Assembly (NCBI GenBank): GCA_019843655.1
Contig: JACDQD010000003.1
Coordinates: forward strand, 14,138,925-14,202,924
DNA: 64,000 nt
Origin: Lethocerus indicus
Taxonomy: Eukaryota; Arthropoda; Insecta; Hemiptera; Belostomatidae
Reading direction: 5' to 3'
In this document: piece after piece, positions 1 to 12,842 of the stretch
Layout: each line of letters starts with the position of its first letter
Numbering within the stretch: the first letter of the stretch is position 1
The notes under the pieces: generated by a model
Told to the model about the DNA's origin: nothing
What the model saw: the letters and a program-made list of their open reading frames with translations, nothing else
Databases searched by the model: none
Translations under genes and position numbers: made by a program

Positions 1-3000
1 CGTTTAAGAGGACGAAAAATGGGGTTTTTAAGCGCATAATGGCCCCAAAAAAGCGGATTTTAGGCGCGAAATCGGCTCTCAAATTCATTTTTCGGGCCCA
101 AAAATGGCATTTTTTGGCGCAAAATTGACACTAAAATGCATTTTTCAGGCCCAAAAATAGCATTTTTTAGCGAAAAATCGACAATTAAATGCGGTTTTTA
201 GGCTCAAAAATGCGGTTTTCACGCCCAAAAATGTGGTTTTAGGCGCAAAATCGACTCTAAATCCATTTTTCGGGCCCAAAAATGCCTTTTCTAGGGGCAA
301 AATCGACACCAAAATGCTGTTTTTAGGCTCTAAAATGCGGTTTTCACGCCCAAAAATGGGGTTTTAGGCGCAAAATCGACTCTAAAATACGGTTTTTAGG
401 GGCAAAATCGGCCCACAAATACTGTTTTTGTCCCAAAAAAGGGGATATAAGCCGTAAAAACGCCCCAAAAGCTCGCTTATTGGCAAGAAACAGCTCTAAA
501 ATTCGTTTTACAGGACCAAAAATGTGGTTTTTAGGCGAAAATCGCCACAAAAAAGTGCATATAGTTGCGAAATTCGATCTATAATGTATTTTTCAGGCCC
601 AAAAATGGCATTTTTTGGCGAAAAATCGGCTCTAAAATGCATTTTTCAGGCCCAAAAATGGCATTTTTTGCCGAAAAATTGACAATAAAATGCGGCTTTT
701 GGCGCAAAATCGCCCCACAAAGCCCGCATTTAGGCAAAAATCAGCTCTAAAATACGATTTTCACGCCCAAAAAATGGCATTTTTTAGCGAAAAATCGCGA
801 TTAAATTCGGTTTTTTGGCTCAAAAATGCGGTTTTCACGCCCAAAAATGGGATTTTAGGCGCAAAATCGACTCTAAAATGGGGTTTTAGGTGCAAAATCG
901 ACTCTAAAATGGGGTTTTAGGCGCAAAATCGACTCTAAAATGTGGTTTTAAGGCGCAAAATCGGCTCTGAAATGCGTTTTACAGGACCAAAAATGGGGTT
1001 TTTAAGCGCATAATCGCCCGAAAAATTGGTTTTAGGCGCAAAATCGACTCTAAAATTCATTTTAAGGCCCAAAAATGGCATTTTTTGGCGCAAAATTGAC
1101 ACTAAAATCCGGTTTTTAGGCTCTAAAATGCGGTTTTCAGGTATAAGAATGGGGTTTTTAGGCTCAAAATCGACTCTAAAATACGGTTTTTAGGCGCAAA
1201 ATCGGCCCACAAATACTGTTTTGGTCCGAAAAAAGGGGATATAAGCCGTAAAATCGCCCCAAAAGCTCGCTTATAGGCAAGAAACAGCTCTAAAATGCGT
1301 TTTACAGGACCAAACATGGGGTTTTTAGGCGAAAATCGCCCCAAAAAAGTGCATTTTAGGTGCGAAATCCGCTCTAAAATACGGCTTTTAGGCGCAAAAT
1401 CGCCCCTAAAAGCCCGCTTTTGGGCAAAAATCGGCTCTAAAATGCATTTTTCAGGCCCAAAAATGGCATTTTTTGGCGAAAAATCGCCCCTAAAATGCAT
1501 TTTTCAGGCCCAAAAATGGCATTTTTTAGCGAAAAATCGACTCTAAAATACGGTTTTTAGGCGCAAAATCGGCCCACAAATACTGTTTTGGTCCGAAAAA
1601 AGGGGATATAAGCCGTAAAATCGCCCCAAAAGCTCGCTTATAGGCAAGAAACAGCTCTAAAATGCGTTTTACAGGACCAAACATGGGGTTTTTAGGCGAA
1701 AATCGCCCCAAAAAAGTGCATTTTAGGTGCGAAATCCGCTCTAAAATACGGCTTTTAGGCGCAAAATCGCCCCAAGAAGCCCGCTTTTGGGCAAAAATCG
1801 GCTCTAAAATGCATTTTTCAGGACCAAAAATGGCATTTTTTGGCGAAAAATCGCCCTAAAATGCATTTTTCAGGCCCAAAAATGGCATTTTTTAGCGAAA
1901 AATCGACTCTAAAATACGGTTTTTAGGCGCAAAATCGGCCCACAAATACTGTTTTGGTCCGAAAAAAGGGGATATAAGCCGTAAAATCGCCCCAAAAGCT
2001 CGCTTATAGGCAAGAAACAGCTCTAAAATGCGTTTTACAGGACCAAACATGGGGTTTTTAGGCGAAAATCGCCCCAAAAAAGTGCATTTTAGGTGCGAAA
2101 TCCGCTCAAAAATACGGCTTTTAGGCGCAAAATCGCCCCAAAAAGCCCGCTTTTGGGCAAAAATCGGCTCTAAAATGCATTTTTCAGGCCCAAAAATGGC
2201 AATTTTTGGCGAAAAATCGCCCCTAAAATGCATTTTTCAGGCCCAAAAATGGCATTTTTTGCCGAAAAATTGACAATAAAATGCGGCTTTTGGCGCAAAA
2301 TCGCCCCACAAAGCCCGCATTTAGGCAAAAATCAGCTCTAAAATACGATTTTCACGCCCCAAAAATGGCATTTTTTAGCGAAAAATCGCGATTAAATTCG
2401 GTTTTTAGGCTCAAAAATGCGGTTTTCACGCCCAAAAATGGGGTTTTAGGCGCAAAATCGACTCTAAAATGGGGTTTTAGGTGCAAAATCGACTCTAAAA
2501 TGGGGTTTTAGGCGCAAAATCGACTCTAAAATGTGGTTTTAAGGCGCAAAATCGGCTCTGAAATGCGTTTTACAGGACCAAAAATGGGGTTTTTAAGCGC
2601 ATAATCGCCCGAAAAATTGGTTTTAGGCGCAAAATCGACTCTAAAATTCATTTTTAAGGCCAAAAATGGCATTTTTTGGCGCAAAATTGACACTAAAATC
2701 CGGTTTTTAGGCTCTAAAATGCGGTTTTCACGCCCCAAAAATGTCATTTTTTAGCGAAAAATCGCGATTAAATGCGGTTTTTAGGCTCAAAAATGCGGTT
2801 TTCACGCCCAAAAATGGGGTTTTAGGCGCAAAATCGACTCTAAAATGGGGTTTTAGGCGCAAAATCGACTCTAAAATGTGGTTATAAGGCGCAAAATCGG
2901 CTCTGAAATGCGTTTTACAGGACCAAAAATGGGGTTTTTAAGCGCATAATCGCCCCAAAAATGGGTTTTAGGCGCAAAATCGACTCTAAAATTCATTTTT

Positions 3001-3508
3001 AAGGCCCAAAAATGGCATTTTTTGGCGCAAAATTGACACTAAAATCCGGTTTTTAGGCTCAAGAATGCAGTTTTCACGCCCAAAAATGGGGTTTTAGGCG
3101 CAAAATCGACTCTAAAATGTGGTTTTAAGGCGCAAAATCGGCTCTAAAATGCGTTTTACAGGACCAAAATGGGGTTTTTAAGCGCATAATCGCCCCAAAA
3201 ATGGGTTTTAGGCGCAAAATCGACTCTAAAATTCATTTTTAAGGCCCAAAAATGGCATTTTTTGGCGCAAAATTGACACTAAAATCCGGTTTTTAGGCTC
3301 AAAAATGCGGTTTTCACGCCCAAAAATGGGGTTTTAGGCGCAAAATCGACTTTAAAATTCATTTTTCAGGCCCAAAAATGCCTTTTCTAGGGGCAAAATC
3401 GACAACAAAATGTTGTTTTTAGGCTCTAAAATGCGGTTTTCAGGTCCAAGAATGGGGTTTTTAGGCGCAAAATCGACTCTAAAATGCGGTTTTAAGGCGT
3501 AAAATCAC
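1..3508. repeat. 31-bp tandem repeat array with ~366-bp higher-order units
   Basis: The whole stretch is built from variants of a 31-bp unit that alternates a core like GCGCAAAATCGACTCTAAAA with a GGGGTTTTAG-type core. Clean 31-bp periodicity is visible around 870-950. Between about 1175 and 2275 a longer unit of about 366 bp (starting near AAATACGGTTTTTAGGCGC) is repeated nearly identically at ~1175, ~1541 and ~1907. Blocks near 690-1000 and 2281-2600 are also near copies, about 1.59 kb apart. The many open frames on both strands (60-125 codons) change frame with each unit and have no recognisable domain, so they are treated as by-products. Related modules occur at 15.39, 16.1 and 35.05 kb. 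Confidence 0.9.
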
Positions 3509-5300
3509 ACTATCCGTATCGACGAGTAAAATTTATTTGATACATGGTGGCCGTACCGGATCTCAGTAATCTATTCGGAAGATATGAAATACAGCGCGTA
3601 TACCTTTCCACTTATTACACACTACACTATCCCTATCGACGAGTGGAATTTGTATGATACAGGGTGGCCGTACCGGATCTCAGTAATCTATTCGGAAGAT
3701 ATGAAATATAGCACGTATACCTTTCCACTTCTTACACACTACACTATCCCTATCGACGAGTGGAATTTGTATGATACAGGGTGGCCGTACCGGATCTCAG
3801 CAATCTATTCGGAAGATATGAAATACAGCGCGTATACCTTTCCACTTCTTACACACTACACCATCCCTATCGACGAGTAAAATTTGTTTGATACAGGGTG
3901 GCCGTACCGGATCTCAGCAATCTATTCGGAAGATATGAAATACAGCGCGTATACCTTTCCACTTCTTACACACTACACTATCCCTATCGACGAGTAAAAT
4001 TTGTTTGATACAGGGTGGCCGTACCGGTTCCAGCTATATTTTCGGACGCGGTGAAACACATCGCGTATACCTTTCCACTTCTTACACACTACACTATCCC
4101 TATCGACGAGTAAAATTTGTTTGATACAGGGTGGCCGTACCGGGTCTCAGCAATCTATTCGGAAGATATGAAATACAGCGAGTATACCTCACCATCCCTA
4201 TCGACGAGTAAAATTTGTTTGATACAGGGTGGCCGTACCGGGTCTCAGGTATATATTCAGACGCGGTGAAACAGACCGCGTATACCTTTCCACTCCCTAC
4301 CCATATATTCGGATGGGGTGAAACTCATCGCCTATATCTTTCTACTCCCTACACACTACGCTATCCCTATTGACGAGTAAAATTTGTTTGATACAGGGTG
4401 GCCGTACCGGGTCTCAGGTATATATTCAGACGCGGTGAAACAGACCGCGTATACCTTTCCACTCCCTACCCATATATTCGGATGGGGTGAAACTCATCGC
4501 CTATACCTTTCTACTCCCTACACACTACGCTATCCCTATTGACGAGTAAAATTTGTTTGATACAGGGTGGCCGTACCGGGTCTCAGGTATATATTCAGAC
4601 GCGGTGAAACAGACCGCGTATACCTTTCCACTCCCTACCCATATATTCGGATGGGGTGAAACTCATCGACTATATCTTTCTGCTCCCTACACACTACGCT
4701 ATCCCTATTGACGAGTAAAATTTGTTTGATACAGGGTGGCCGTACCGGGTCTCAGGTATATATTCAGACGCGGTGAAACAGACCGCGTATACCTTTCCAC
4801 TCCCTACCCATATATTCGGATGGGGTGAAACTCATCGCCTATACCTTTCTACTCCCTACACACTACGCTATCCCTATTGACGAGTAAAATTTGTTTGATA
4901 CAGGGTGGCCGTACCGGGTCTCAGGTATATATTCAGACGCGGTGAAACAGACCGCGTATACCTTTCCACTCCCTACCCATATATTCGGATGGGGTGAAAC
5001 TCATCGCCTATACCTTTCTACTCCCTACACACTACGCTATCCCTATTGACGAGTAAAATTTGTTTGATACAGGGTGGCCGTACCGGGTCTCAGGTATATA
5101 TTCAGACGCGGTGAAACAGACCGCGTATACCTTTCCACTCCCTACCCATATATTCGGATGGGGTGAAACTCATCGCCTATACCTTTCTACTCCCTACACA
5201 CTACGCTATCCCTATTGACGAGTAAAATTTGTTTGATACAGGGTGGCGTACCGGGTCTCAGCAATCTATTCGGAAGATATGAAATACAGCGCGTATACCT
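3509..5300. repeat. 117-bp and 169-bp satellite, first block
   Basis: From about 3509 to 4200 the unit is 117 bp (39 codons, so the frame stays open through 3584-3880). From about 4210 the unit becomes about 169 bp, because a second submodule with ATATATTCGGATGGGGTGAA is added to each monomer. Monomers share GATACAGGGTGGCCGTACCG and a TACCTTTCCACTCCCTAC segment. Near-identity between successive 169-bp units indicates recent homogenisation. No promoter, splice structure or domain supports a protein. Confidence 0.9.
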
Positions 5301-6470
5301 TTTCACTCCCGAAAAAAAAACAGACCGTCTACGGTCCCTCGTTAAAACACGAGTTCAACGCGGGCGCAGTGAGGCGGCCAGTGAGACGCTCGCACTCCGA
5401 GAGGGACACACGAGAGGTCGGTTGGGGGAACCGACAACAACTCTCCTCTCTCCCGGAGCCGGCGGTCTCAGCCGAACACGCTGCGCCACCACGCGCTGTA
5501 ATAAGTAAAAGTGCAAAAATTAATAAAAGTAAGAACCCGCCCCGGCCGAAACCGAAACCTCGTACGGTCCACCGTGGGGGTTCCCCCCTCGTGAAAAACG
5601 CGAGGAGTTCAACGCGGGCGCAGTGAGGCGGCCAGTGAGACGCTCGCACTCCGAGAGGGACACACGAGAGGTCGGGGCCACCGACAACAAACTCTCCTCT
5701 CTCCCGGAGCCGGCGGTCTCAGCCGGACACGCTGCGCCGCGCGCTGCAAGAGTGCAAAGTAATAAAAGTTAGAACCCGCCCCGGCCGAAACCGAAACCTC
5801 GTACGGTCCACCGTGGGGGTTCCCCCCTCGTGAAAAACGCGAGGAGTTCAACGCGGGCGCAGTGAGGCGGCCAGTGAGACGCTCGCACTCCGAGAGGGAC
5901 ACACGAGAGGTCGGGGCCACCGACAACAAACTCTCCTCTCTCCCGGAGCCGGCGGTCTCAGCCGGACACGCTGCGCCGCGCGCTGCAAGAGTGCAAAGTA
6001 ATAAAAGTTAGAACCCGCCCCGGCCGAAACCGAAACCTCGTACGGTCCACCGTGGGGGTTCCCCCCTCGTGAAAAACGCGAGGAGTTCAACGCGGGCGCA
6101 GTGAGGCGGCCAGAGAGACGCTCGCACTCCGAGAGGGACACACGAGAGGTCGGGGCCACCGACAACAAACTCTCCTCTCTCCCGGAGCCGGCGGTCTCAG
6201 CCGGACACGCTGCGCCGCGCGCTGCAAGAGTGCAAAGTAATAAAAGTTAGAACCCGCCCCGGCCGAAACCGAAACCTCGTACGGTCCACCGTGGGGGTTC
6301 CCCCCTCGTGAAAAACGCGAGGAGTTCAACGCGGGCGCAGTGAGGCGGCCAGTGAGACGCTCGCACTCCGAGAGGGACACACGAGAGGTCGGGGCCACCG
6401 ACAACAAACTCTCCTCTCTCCCGGAGCCGGCGGTCTCTGCCGGACACGCTGCGCCGCGTATTTAGGTAAA
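5300..6470. repeat. GC-rich 239-bp tandem repeat, about 4.8 copies
   Basis: Identical blocks recur every 239 bp (equivalent points at 5609, 5848, 6087 and 6326). Each unit contains GTGAGGCGGCCAGTGAGACG, a GGGGGTTCCCCCC palindrome and a CCGGAGCCGGCGGTCTCAG segment. The first copy is slightly diverged (about 5300-5590) and the last is truncated at about 6465. The minus-strand 106-codon frames recur once per unit and are by-products. Base composition is much richer in G+C than the flanking satellite. The array could be derived from an LTR or UTR, but nothing here proves that. Confidence 0.9.
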
Positions 6471-7849
6471 TACCTTTGAAAAAAGCTGTGTCGTTTTCTT
6501 TTATTGAAATAAATACCAGATATCAATACCGTGTCCGCCCAGCTGCCGTTTCAGGTGTGGAATACACTGTACTTTTCAAGAGATAAGTCAGTCGTTCGTT
6601 ATAGTTAAGTTGTGAAGCGGCGTTTCACAAAACAATTTGTCTTCTTTCTTTTTTTTAATACTGGGTCGGTACCAGGACCTAGCTGCATTCAGTCCCACAC
6701 GGCACCGTACCCCCACACACCATCTTTCCGGATCACAGTTCTGTATTAATTCCAGTATTTCAAAAAAGATAGATTGCAGGATCCACTCCTGGTGGAGCCC
6801 TTCCGTCAATTTCCTCAAGTTCCATGTAAGAATCACACTTTGATGATTGACGAGTGTTTCAATTTGTTTTAACTGGATAAGTGATAAAAACTCTTGTTTT
6901 AAATACTGGGGGGATCCGATACCGGTTTCACCTTGCCCTTTCGGACCGCTGTCCATCACAGCACGAGTATTCGAGAGAACAAGTAATTTCCGTGTTTCGA
7001 AATACTGGAGTGTTGGTACCACGCCTCAGCTCACCACGCGGTCCAACACACAGCACCTTTATTAGATAATTTCGTAAATTATCGAGTGCTTCTCGGTGCC
7101 GAGGCTTAACACCGACGACTTTCGTTCCCTTTTTTCGCAATTCCAGTATTCAATATTTCGATGTATATTCCTCGTCTCCAAATAAATACTCTGGTCTGTA
7201 CCCGGACTCTGCTGCCCTTTCGGACGCGGTAAAACACAGCACCGTTCGTAATTTTCATCCGCTGTCCATTTCATCCATTCATCTCATTTTATAAAACGGG
7301 AAGTTTCCTCGTTTTTTGTTAATACGCTGGGGTCGGTACCGAGGCTTAGCACCGTACCCTCAGTCGTTAGAATTCAGACACCTCTTATATATTATTATTA
7401 TTATTCCAGTATTTTAAAAAACAAGAGTTTCACTTTATGCTGCGAGGGTAATATATATCTGTATTCGCATACACATACATATTGCGGCACCCAGAAAACA
7501 CAGGCCACCGCGCCCCGTGGCCCAGCCGGGTCTCAAATGATCGAGTCAAGTGAGCCGGGTAGTGCCGATCACACAGTTTAGTGTGCAGTCTGAGTGCCTC
7601 CCTAATAAAGGTAAAGCACCGCAGGACTGGGGTCGACGGGGCCTTCACGGTAGAAATTAACCCGAATGTGACGGACAGCGATAGGCCATCGCCCGTCAAC
7701 GTATTTCATCTTAATCCCTGGTAATGAACTAGGCAAAAAAATTTCGCCTCGGTGTCTCCAGGACCCGGACTCTGACTTCATTCGTCCCCCGGCCAGATAA
7801 GTTGGCCCGCCTCTGTACCCGGCCAATGCCCGCTCACCCGGTCTTCGCT
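6471..7849. other. Non-coding region with degenerate repeat segments
   Basis: No credible gene. Phrases such as TTCCAGTATTT (about 6750, 7140, 7404), GGTCGGTACC and 'cacagcacc' recur at irregular spacing, so this looks like decayed repeat DNA. A short (ATT)n tract lies near 7390. The 144-codon minus-strand frame at 6588-7022 has no recognisable domain and is not supported. Confidence 0.5.
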
Positions 7850-8040
7850 CCTCACTTCCCCGCCCCGGACACGGCCCCTGTATCCAGACTCCGTTCTCCC
7901 TCCCGCGGGCCTCGCCCGCCGGGCCCCCGGGTATCCTTACCCCGCTCCCCGGTCTTCGCTCCTCACTTCCCCGCCCCGGACACGGCCCCTGTATCCAGAC
8001 AGATCCTGCCCCGGACACGGCCCCTGTATCCAGACTCCTG
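7845..8040. repeat. Short direct repeats, C-rich
   Basis: A segment containing GGTCTTCGCTCCTCACTTCC followed by CCCCGGACACGGCCCCTGTA occurs at about 7839 and 7951, and the second half occurs again at about 8010. The stretch is pyrimidine-rich on the plus strand and leads straight into the TTCCGG array. Confidence 0.75.
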
Positions 8041-9900
8041 AGCTCCTCATTTCCGGTTGCCGTTCTCGGATTTCCACGGTTCCCTGTTATCCAGTTCTTT
8101 TGGGTTTCATTTCCGGTTCTTTTTCTTTCCGGTATTTCCAGTTATTTCCGGTTCTTTCTAGTTATTTCCGTTAATTTCCAGTTCTTTCTGGTTCTCTCCG
8201 GTTCTTTCCCGGAATTTCCGGATATTTCCGGTTTCTCTCCGTTATTTCCGGTTCCTTCCGGTTCTTTCGGGTTCTGTCTGGTATTTCCGGTTATTTCCGG
8301 ATCTTTCCGGTATTTCCAGTTATTTCCGGTTCTTTCTAGTTATTTCCGTTAATTTCCAGTTCTTTCTGGTTCTCTCCGGTTCTTTCCCGGAATTTCCGGA
8401 TATTTCCGGTTTCTCTCCGTTATTTCCGGTTCCCTCCGGTTCTTTCGGGTTCTGTCTGGTATTTCCGGTTATTTCCGGATCTTTCCGGTATTTCCAGTTA
8501 TTTCCGGTTCTTTCTAGTTATTTCCGTTAATTTCCAGTTCTTTCTGGTTCTCTCCGGTTCTTTCCCGTAATTTCCGTATATTTCCGGTTTCTCTCCGTTA
8601 TTTCCGGTTCCCTCCGGTTCTTTCGGGTTCTGTCTGGTATTTCCGGTTATTTCCGGATCTTTCCGGTTCTCTCGGGTTCTTTCCAATTATTTCCGGTTCT
8701 TTCCGGTTCTTTCTGGATCTCTTCGGTATTTACAATTATTTCTGTTTCTCTCCAGTAATTTCCGCATTTTTCCAGTTCTCTCCGGTTGTTTCCGGTTTTT
8801 CCGGTAATTTCCAGTTATTTCCGGTTCTCTCCGGTTCTTTCCGGCAATTTCCGGATATTTCCGGTTTCTCTCCGTTATTTCCGGTTATTACCCGTTATTT
8901 CCGGATCTTTACGGTTCTCTCGGGTGCTTTCCAATTATTTCCGGTTCCTTCCGGTTCTATCGTGTTCTTTCCGGTTATGTCCTGTTCTCTCGGGTTCTTT
9001 CTCGTTCCTTCCGGTTATTTCCGGTGCTTTTGGTTTTTTCCGGCTCTCTCCAGTTCTCTCCGTATTTCCGGTTCTCTCCGGTTATTTCCGGTCCTCTCAG
9101 GTTCTTACCGGTATTTTGGGTTTTCGCCTGTTCTCTCGGGTTCATTCCGGTTCTCTCTGGTTCTTTCCAGTTCTTTCCGGTATTACCGGTTGTCTCGGGC
9201 ACTTTTCGGTTTTGTCCAGTTTCGGTTATTTCCAGTTTTTTCTGGTTCACTTCGGTATTTACAGTTCTTGCTGTTTCTCTCCGGTAATTTCCGCATTTTT
9301 CCAGTTCTCTCCGGTTGTTTCAGGTATTTTCGGTAATTTCCAGTTATTTCCGGTTCTCTCCGTTTCTTTCGGGTTCATTCCGGTTATTTCCTGTTCTCTC
9401 GGGTTCTGTCCGGTATTTCCGGTTCTCCCCTGATCTCTCGGGGTCTTTCCTGTTCTTTCCGCTTTTCTCCGGCTCTCTCGAGTTCTTCCCGGTTTTCTCT
9501 GGTTCTTTCCGGCATTTCCTGTTCTCTCCAGATCTTTCCGGTTGTTTCTGGTTCTCTCCAGTCTCTCCAGTTCTCACGGGTTCTTTCCGGTTCCTTCCGG
9601 TACGATCCGGATCTATCGGGTACTCTATGGTTCCTTGCCGTTCCCTCCGGTATTTCTGGTTATTTCCTGTTCTCTTCGGTTCTTTCTAGTTATTCGTTTC
9701 TCTCCGGTTGTTCCGGGTTCTTTCCAGTTCATTCCGGATTTTCGGTTCTTTCCTGATACCGTTAATTTCCGGTTCATTCCGGATCTTTGTGGTTTTTCCG
9801 GTTCTCTCCGGTTTATCTGATATTTCCGGTTCTTTCCGGTTCCTTTCGGTTTTTCCGGTTCCCTCCTTTTCTCTCAGGTTTTTCCAGTTATTTCCGGTTA
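8041..9900. repeat. TTCCGG-rich minisatellite, partly 178-bp higher-order
   Basis: About 1.85 kb is made of 5-6 bp variants of TTCCGGT joined as TTCCGGTTCTTTCCGG-like strings. Between about 8137 and 8690 a higher-order unit of about 178 bp repeats (TATTTCCGTTAATTTCCAG at about 8163, 8341 and 8519). The array is strongly strand-asymmetric: pyrimidine-rich on plus, purine-rich on minus. Frames up to 215 codons made of Phe/Arg/Ser/Pro-Val repeats exist in several overlapping phases. That is what a stop-poor repeat produces by chance, so no gene is called. Confidence 0.9.
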
Positions 9901-9904
9901 GGCT

Positions 9905-12842
9905 GTTCGTTATTCAGATGTCTATGGGGACGCGGGGGAAACACAGAACGTAAACCTATACTATACTACCTAGGGGTAAGTACTACCTACCCCTATACTA
10001 CCCCTATCGAAGAGTAGAATTTGTTTGATACCGGGTGGCCGTCTCCGCAATCTATTCGGAAGATGTGAAATACAGCGCGTATACCTTTCCACTCCCTACA
10101 CACTACACCATCCCTATAGACGAGTTGAATTCGTTTGATACAGGGTGGCCGTACTGGGTCTCAGGTATATATTCAGACGCGGTGAAACAGAACGCGTATA
10201 CCTCTCTACTCCCTACACACTACACTATCACTATCGAACAGTAGAATTTGTTTGATAAAGGCTGAACGTACTGGGTCAGCTATATATTCGGACGCGGTGA
10301 AACAAATCGCGCATACCTTTCTACTCCCTACACACTACACTATCCCTATTGAGGAGTAAGATTTGTTTGTTACAGGGTGGCCATACCGGGTCTCGGGTAT
10401 ATATTCGGATGGGGTGAAACACATCGCGCATACCTTTCTACTCCCTACACACTACACTATCCCTATTGAGGAGTAAGATTTGTTTGTTACAGGGTGGCCA
10501 TACCGGGTCTCGGGTATATATTCGGATGGGGTGAAACACATCGCGCATACCTTTCTACTCCCTACACACTACACTATCCCTATTGAGGAGTAAGATTTGT
10601 TTGTTACAGGGTGGCCATACCGGGTCTCGGGTATATATTCGGATGGGGTGAAACATCGCGTATAACTTTTCACTCCCTACACACTATACTATCCCTATTG
10701 ACGAGTAAAATTTGTTTGTTACAGGGTGGCCATACCGGGTCTCAGGTATATATTCGGATGGGGTGAAACATCGCGCATACCTTTCTACTCCCTACACACT
10801 ACACTATCCCTATTGAGGAGTAAGATTTGTTTGTTACAGGGTGGCCATACCGGGTCTCGGGTATATATTCGGATGGGGTGAAACACATCGCGCATACCTT
10901 TCTACTCCCTACACACTACACTATCCCTATTGAGGAGTAAGATTTGTTTGTTACAGGGTGGCCATACCGGGTCTCAGGTATATATTCGGACGCGGTGAAA
11001 CACATCGCGTATACACACTACACTATCCCTATTGAGGAGTAAGATTTGTTTGTTACCCATACCGGGTCTCAGGTATATATTCGGATGGGGTGAAACTCAT
11101 CGCCTATACCTTTCTACTCCCTACACACTACACTATCCCTATTGACGAGTAAAATTTGTTTGATACAGGGTGGCCGTACCGGGTCTCAGGTATATATTCA
11201 GACGCGGTGAAACAGACCGCGTATACCTTTCCACTCCCTACCCATATATTCGGATGGGGTGAAACTCATCGCCTATACCTTTCTACTCCCTACACACTAC
11301 GCTATCCCTATTGACGAGTAAAATTTGTTTGATACAGGGTGGCCGTACCGGGTCTCAGGTATATATTCAGACGCGGTGAAACAGACCGCGTATACCTTTC
11401 CACTCCCTACCCATATATTCGGATGGGGTGAAACTCATCGCCTATACCTTTCCACTCCCTACCCAATACACTATCCCTACGGACGAGCATACTGTGTTTG
11501 TTACAGGGTGGCCGTATCGGTCTCAGGTATATATTCGGATGGGGTCAAACTGACCGCGTATACCTTTCCACTCCCTATATATTCGGAAGATGTGAAATAC
11601 ATCGCGTATACCTTTCCACTCCCTACACACTACACTATCCCTATCGACGAGTAAAATTTGTTTGATACAGGGTGGCCGTACCGGGTCTCAGGTATATATT
11701 CAGACGCGGTGAAACAGACCGCGTATACCTTTCCACTCCCTACCCATATATTCGGATGGGGTGAAACTCATCGCCTATACCTTTCTACTCCCTACACACT
11801 ACACTATCCCTATTGACGAGTAAAATTTGTTTGATACAGGGTGGCCGTACCGGGTCTCAGGTATATATTCAGACGCGGTGAAACAGACCGCGTATACCTT
11901 TCCACTCCCTACCCATATATTCGGATGGGGTGAAACTCATCGCCTATACCTTTCTACTCCCTACACACTACGCTATCCCTATTGACGGTAGATTTGTTTG
12001 ATACAGGGTGGCCGTACCGGGTCTCAGGTATATATTCAGACGCGGTGAAACAGACCGCGTATACCTTTCCACTCCCTACCCATATATTCGGATGGGGTGA
12101 AACTCATCGCCTATACCTTTCTACTCCCTACACACTACACTATCCCTATTGACGAGTGGAATTTGTTTGATACAGGGTGGCCGTACCGGGTCTCAGGTAT
12201 ATATTCAGACGCGGTGAAACAGACCGCGTATACCTTTCCACTCCCTACCCATATATTCGGATGGGGTGAAACTCATCGCCTATACCTTTCTACTCCCTAC
12301 ACACTACGCTATCCCTATTGACGAGTAAAATTTGTTTGATACAGGGTGGCCGTACCGGGTCTCAGGTATATATTCAGACGCGGTGAAACAGACCGCGTAT
12401 ACCTTTCCACTCCCTACCCATATATTCGGATGGGGTGAAACTCATCGCCTATACCTTTCTACTCCCTACACACTACACTATCCCTATTGACGAGTGGAAT
12501 TTGTTTGATACAGGGTGGCCGTACCGGGTCTCAGGTATATATTCAGACGCGGTGAAACAGACCGCGTATACCTTTCCACTCCCTACCCACTACACTATCC
12601 CTACGGACGAATAAACTTTGTTTGTTACAGGGTGGCCGTACCGGGTCTCAGGTATATATTCAGACGCGGTGAAACAGACCGCGTATACCTTTCCACTCCC
12701 TACCCATATATTCGGATGGGGTGAAACTCATCGCCTATACCTTTCTACTCCCTACACACTACACTATCCCTATCGACGAGTGGAATTTGTTTGATACAGG
12801 GTGGCCGTACCGGGTCTCAGCTATATATTCGGACGCGGTGAA
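9905..12842. repeat. 117/169-bp satellite, second block
   Basis: The same satellite as at 3.5-5.3 kb resumes after the TTCCGG array. A 117-bp version with GTAAGATTTGTTTGTTACAG dominates 10260-11050. The 169-bp two-module version dominates 11150-12780. The last monomer is cut within its 'ggtgaaac' segment at about 12842, where the gypsy integrase sequence begins without spacer. Confidence 0.9.

Noticed and set aside
1123..2273. Several 60-125 codon frames with KNRILE/PKMAFF-like strings on both strands
   Set aside because: They recur with the 366-bp unit, overlap on opposite strands and contain no domain.
3584..3880. 98-codon frame with a 39-residue repeat, resembling a repeat protein
   Set aside because: The monomer is 117 bp, so the frame is open by length alone. 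Neighbouring monomers carry stops (GAGTAAAAT) and there is no start or splice support.
5609..6526. Minus-strand 106-codon frames repeated four times
   Set aside because: One per 239-bp repeat unit, no start context or domain; by-product of GC-rich repeats.
8786..9433. 215-codon open frame, Phe/Arg/Ser/Pro-rich
   Set aside because: It lies wholly in the TTCCGG array, which is open in several frames on both strands because stops are rare in the unit.
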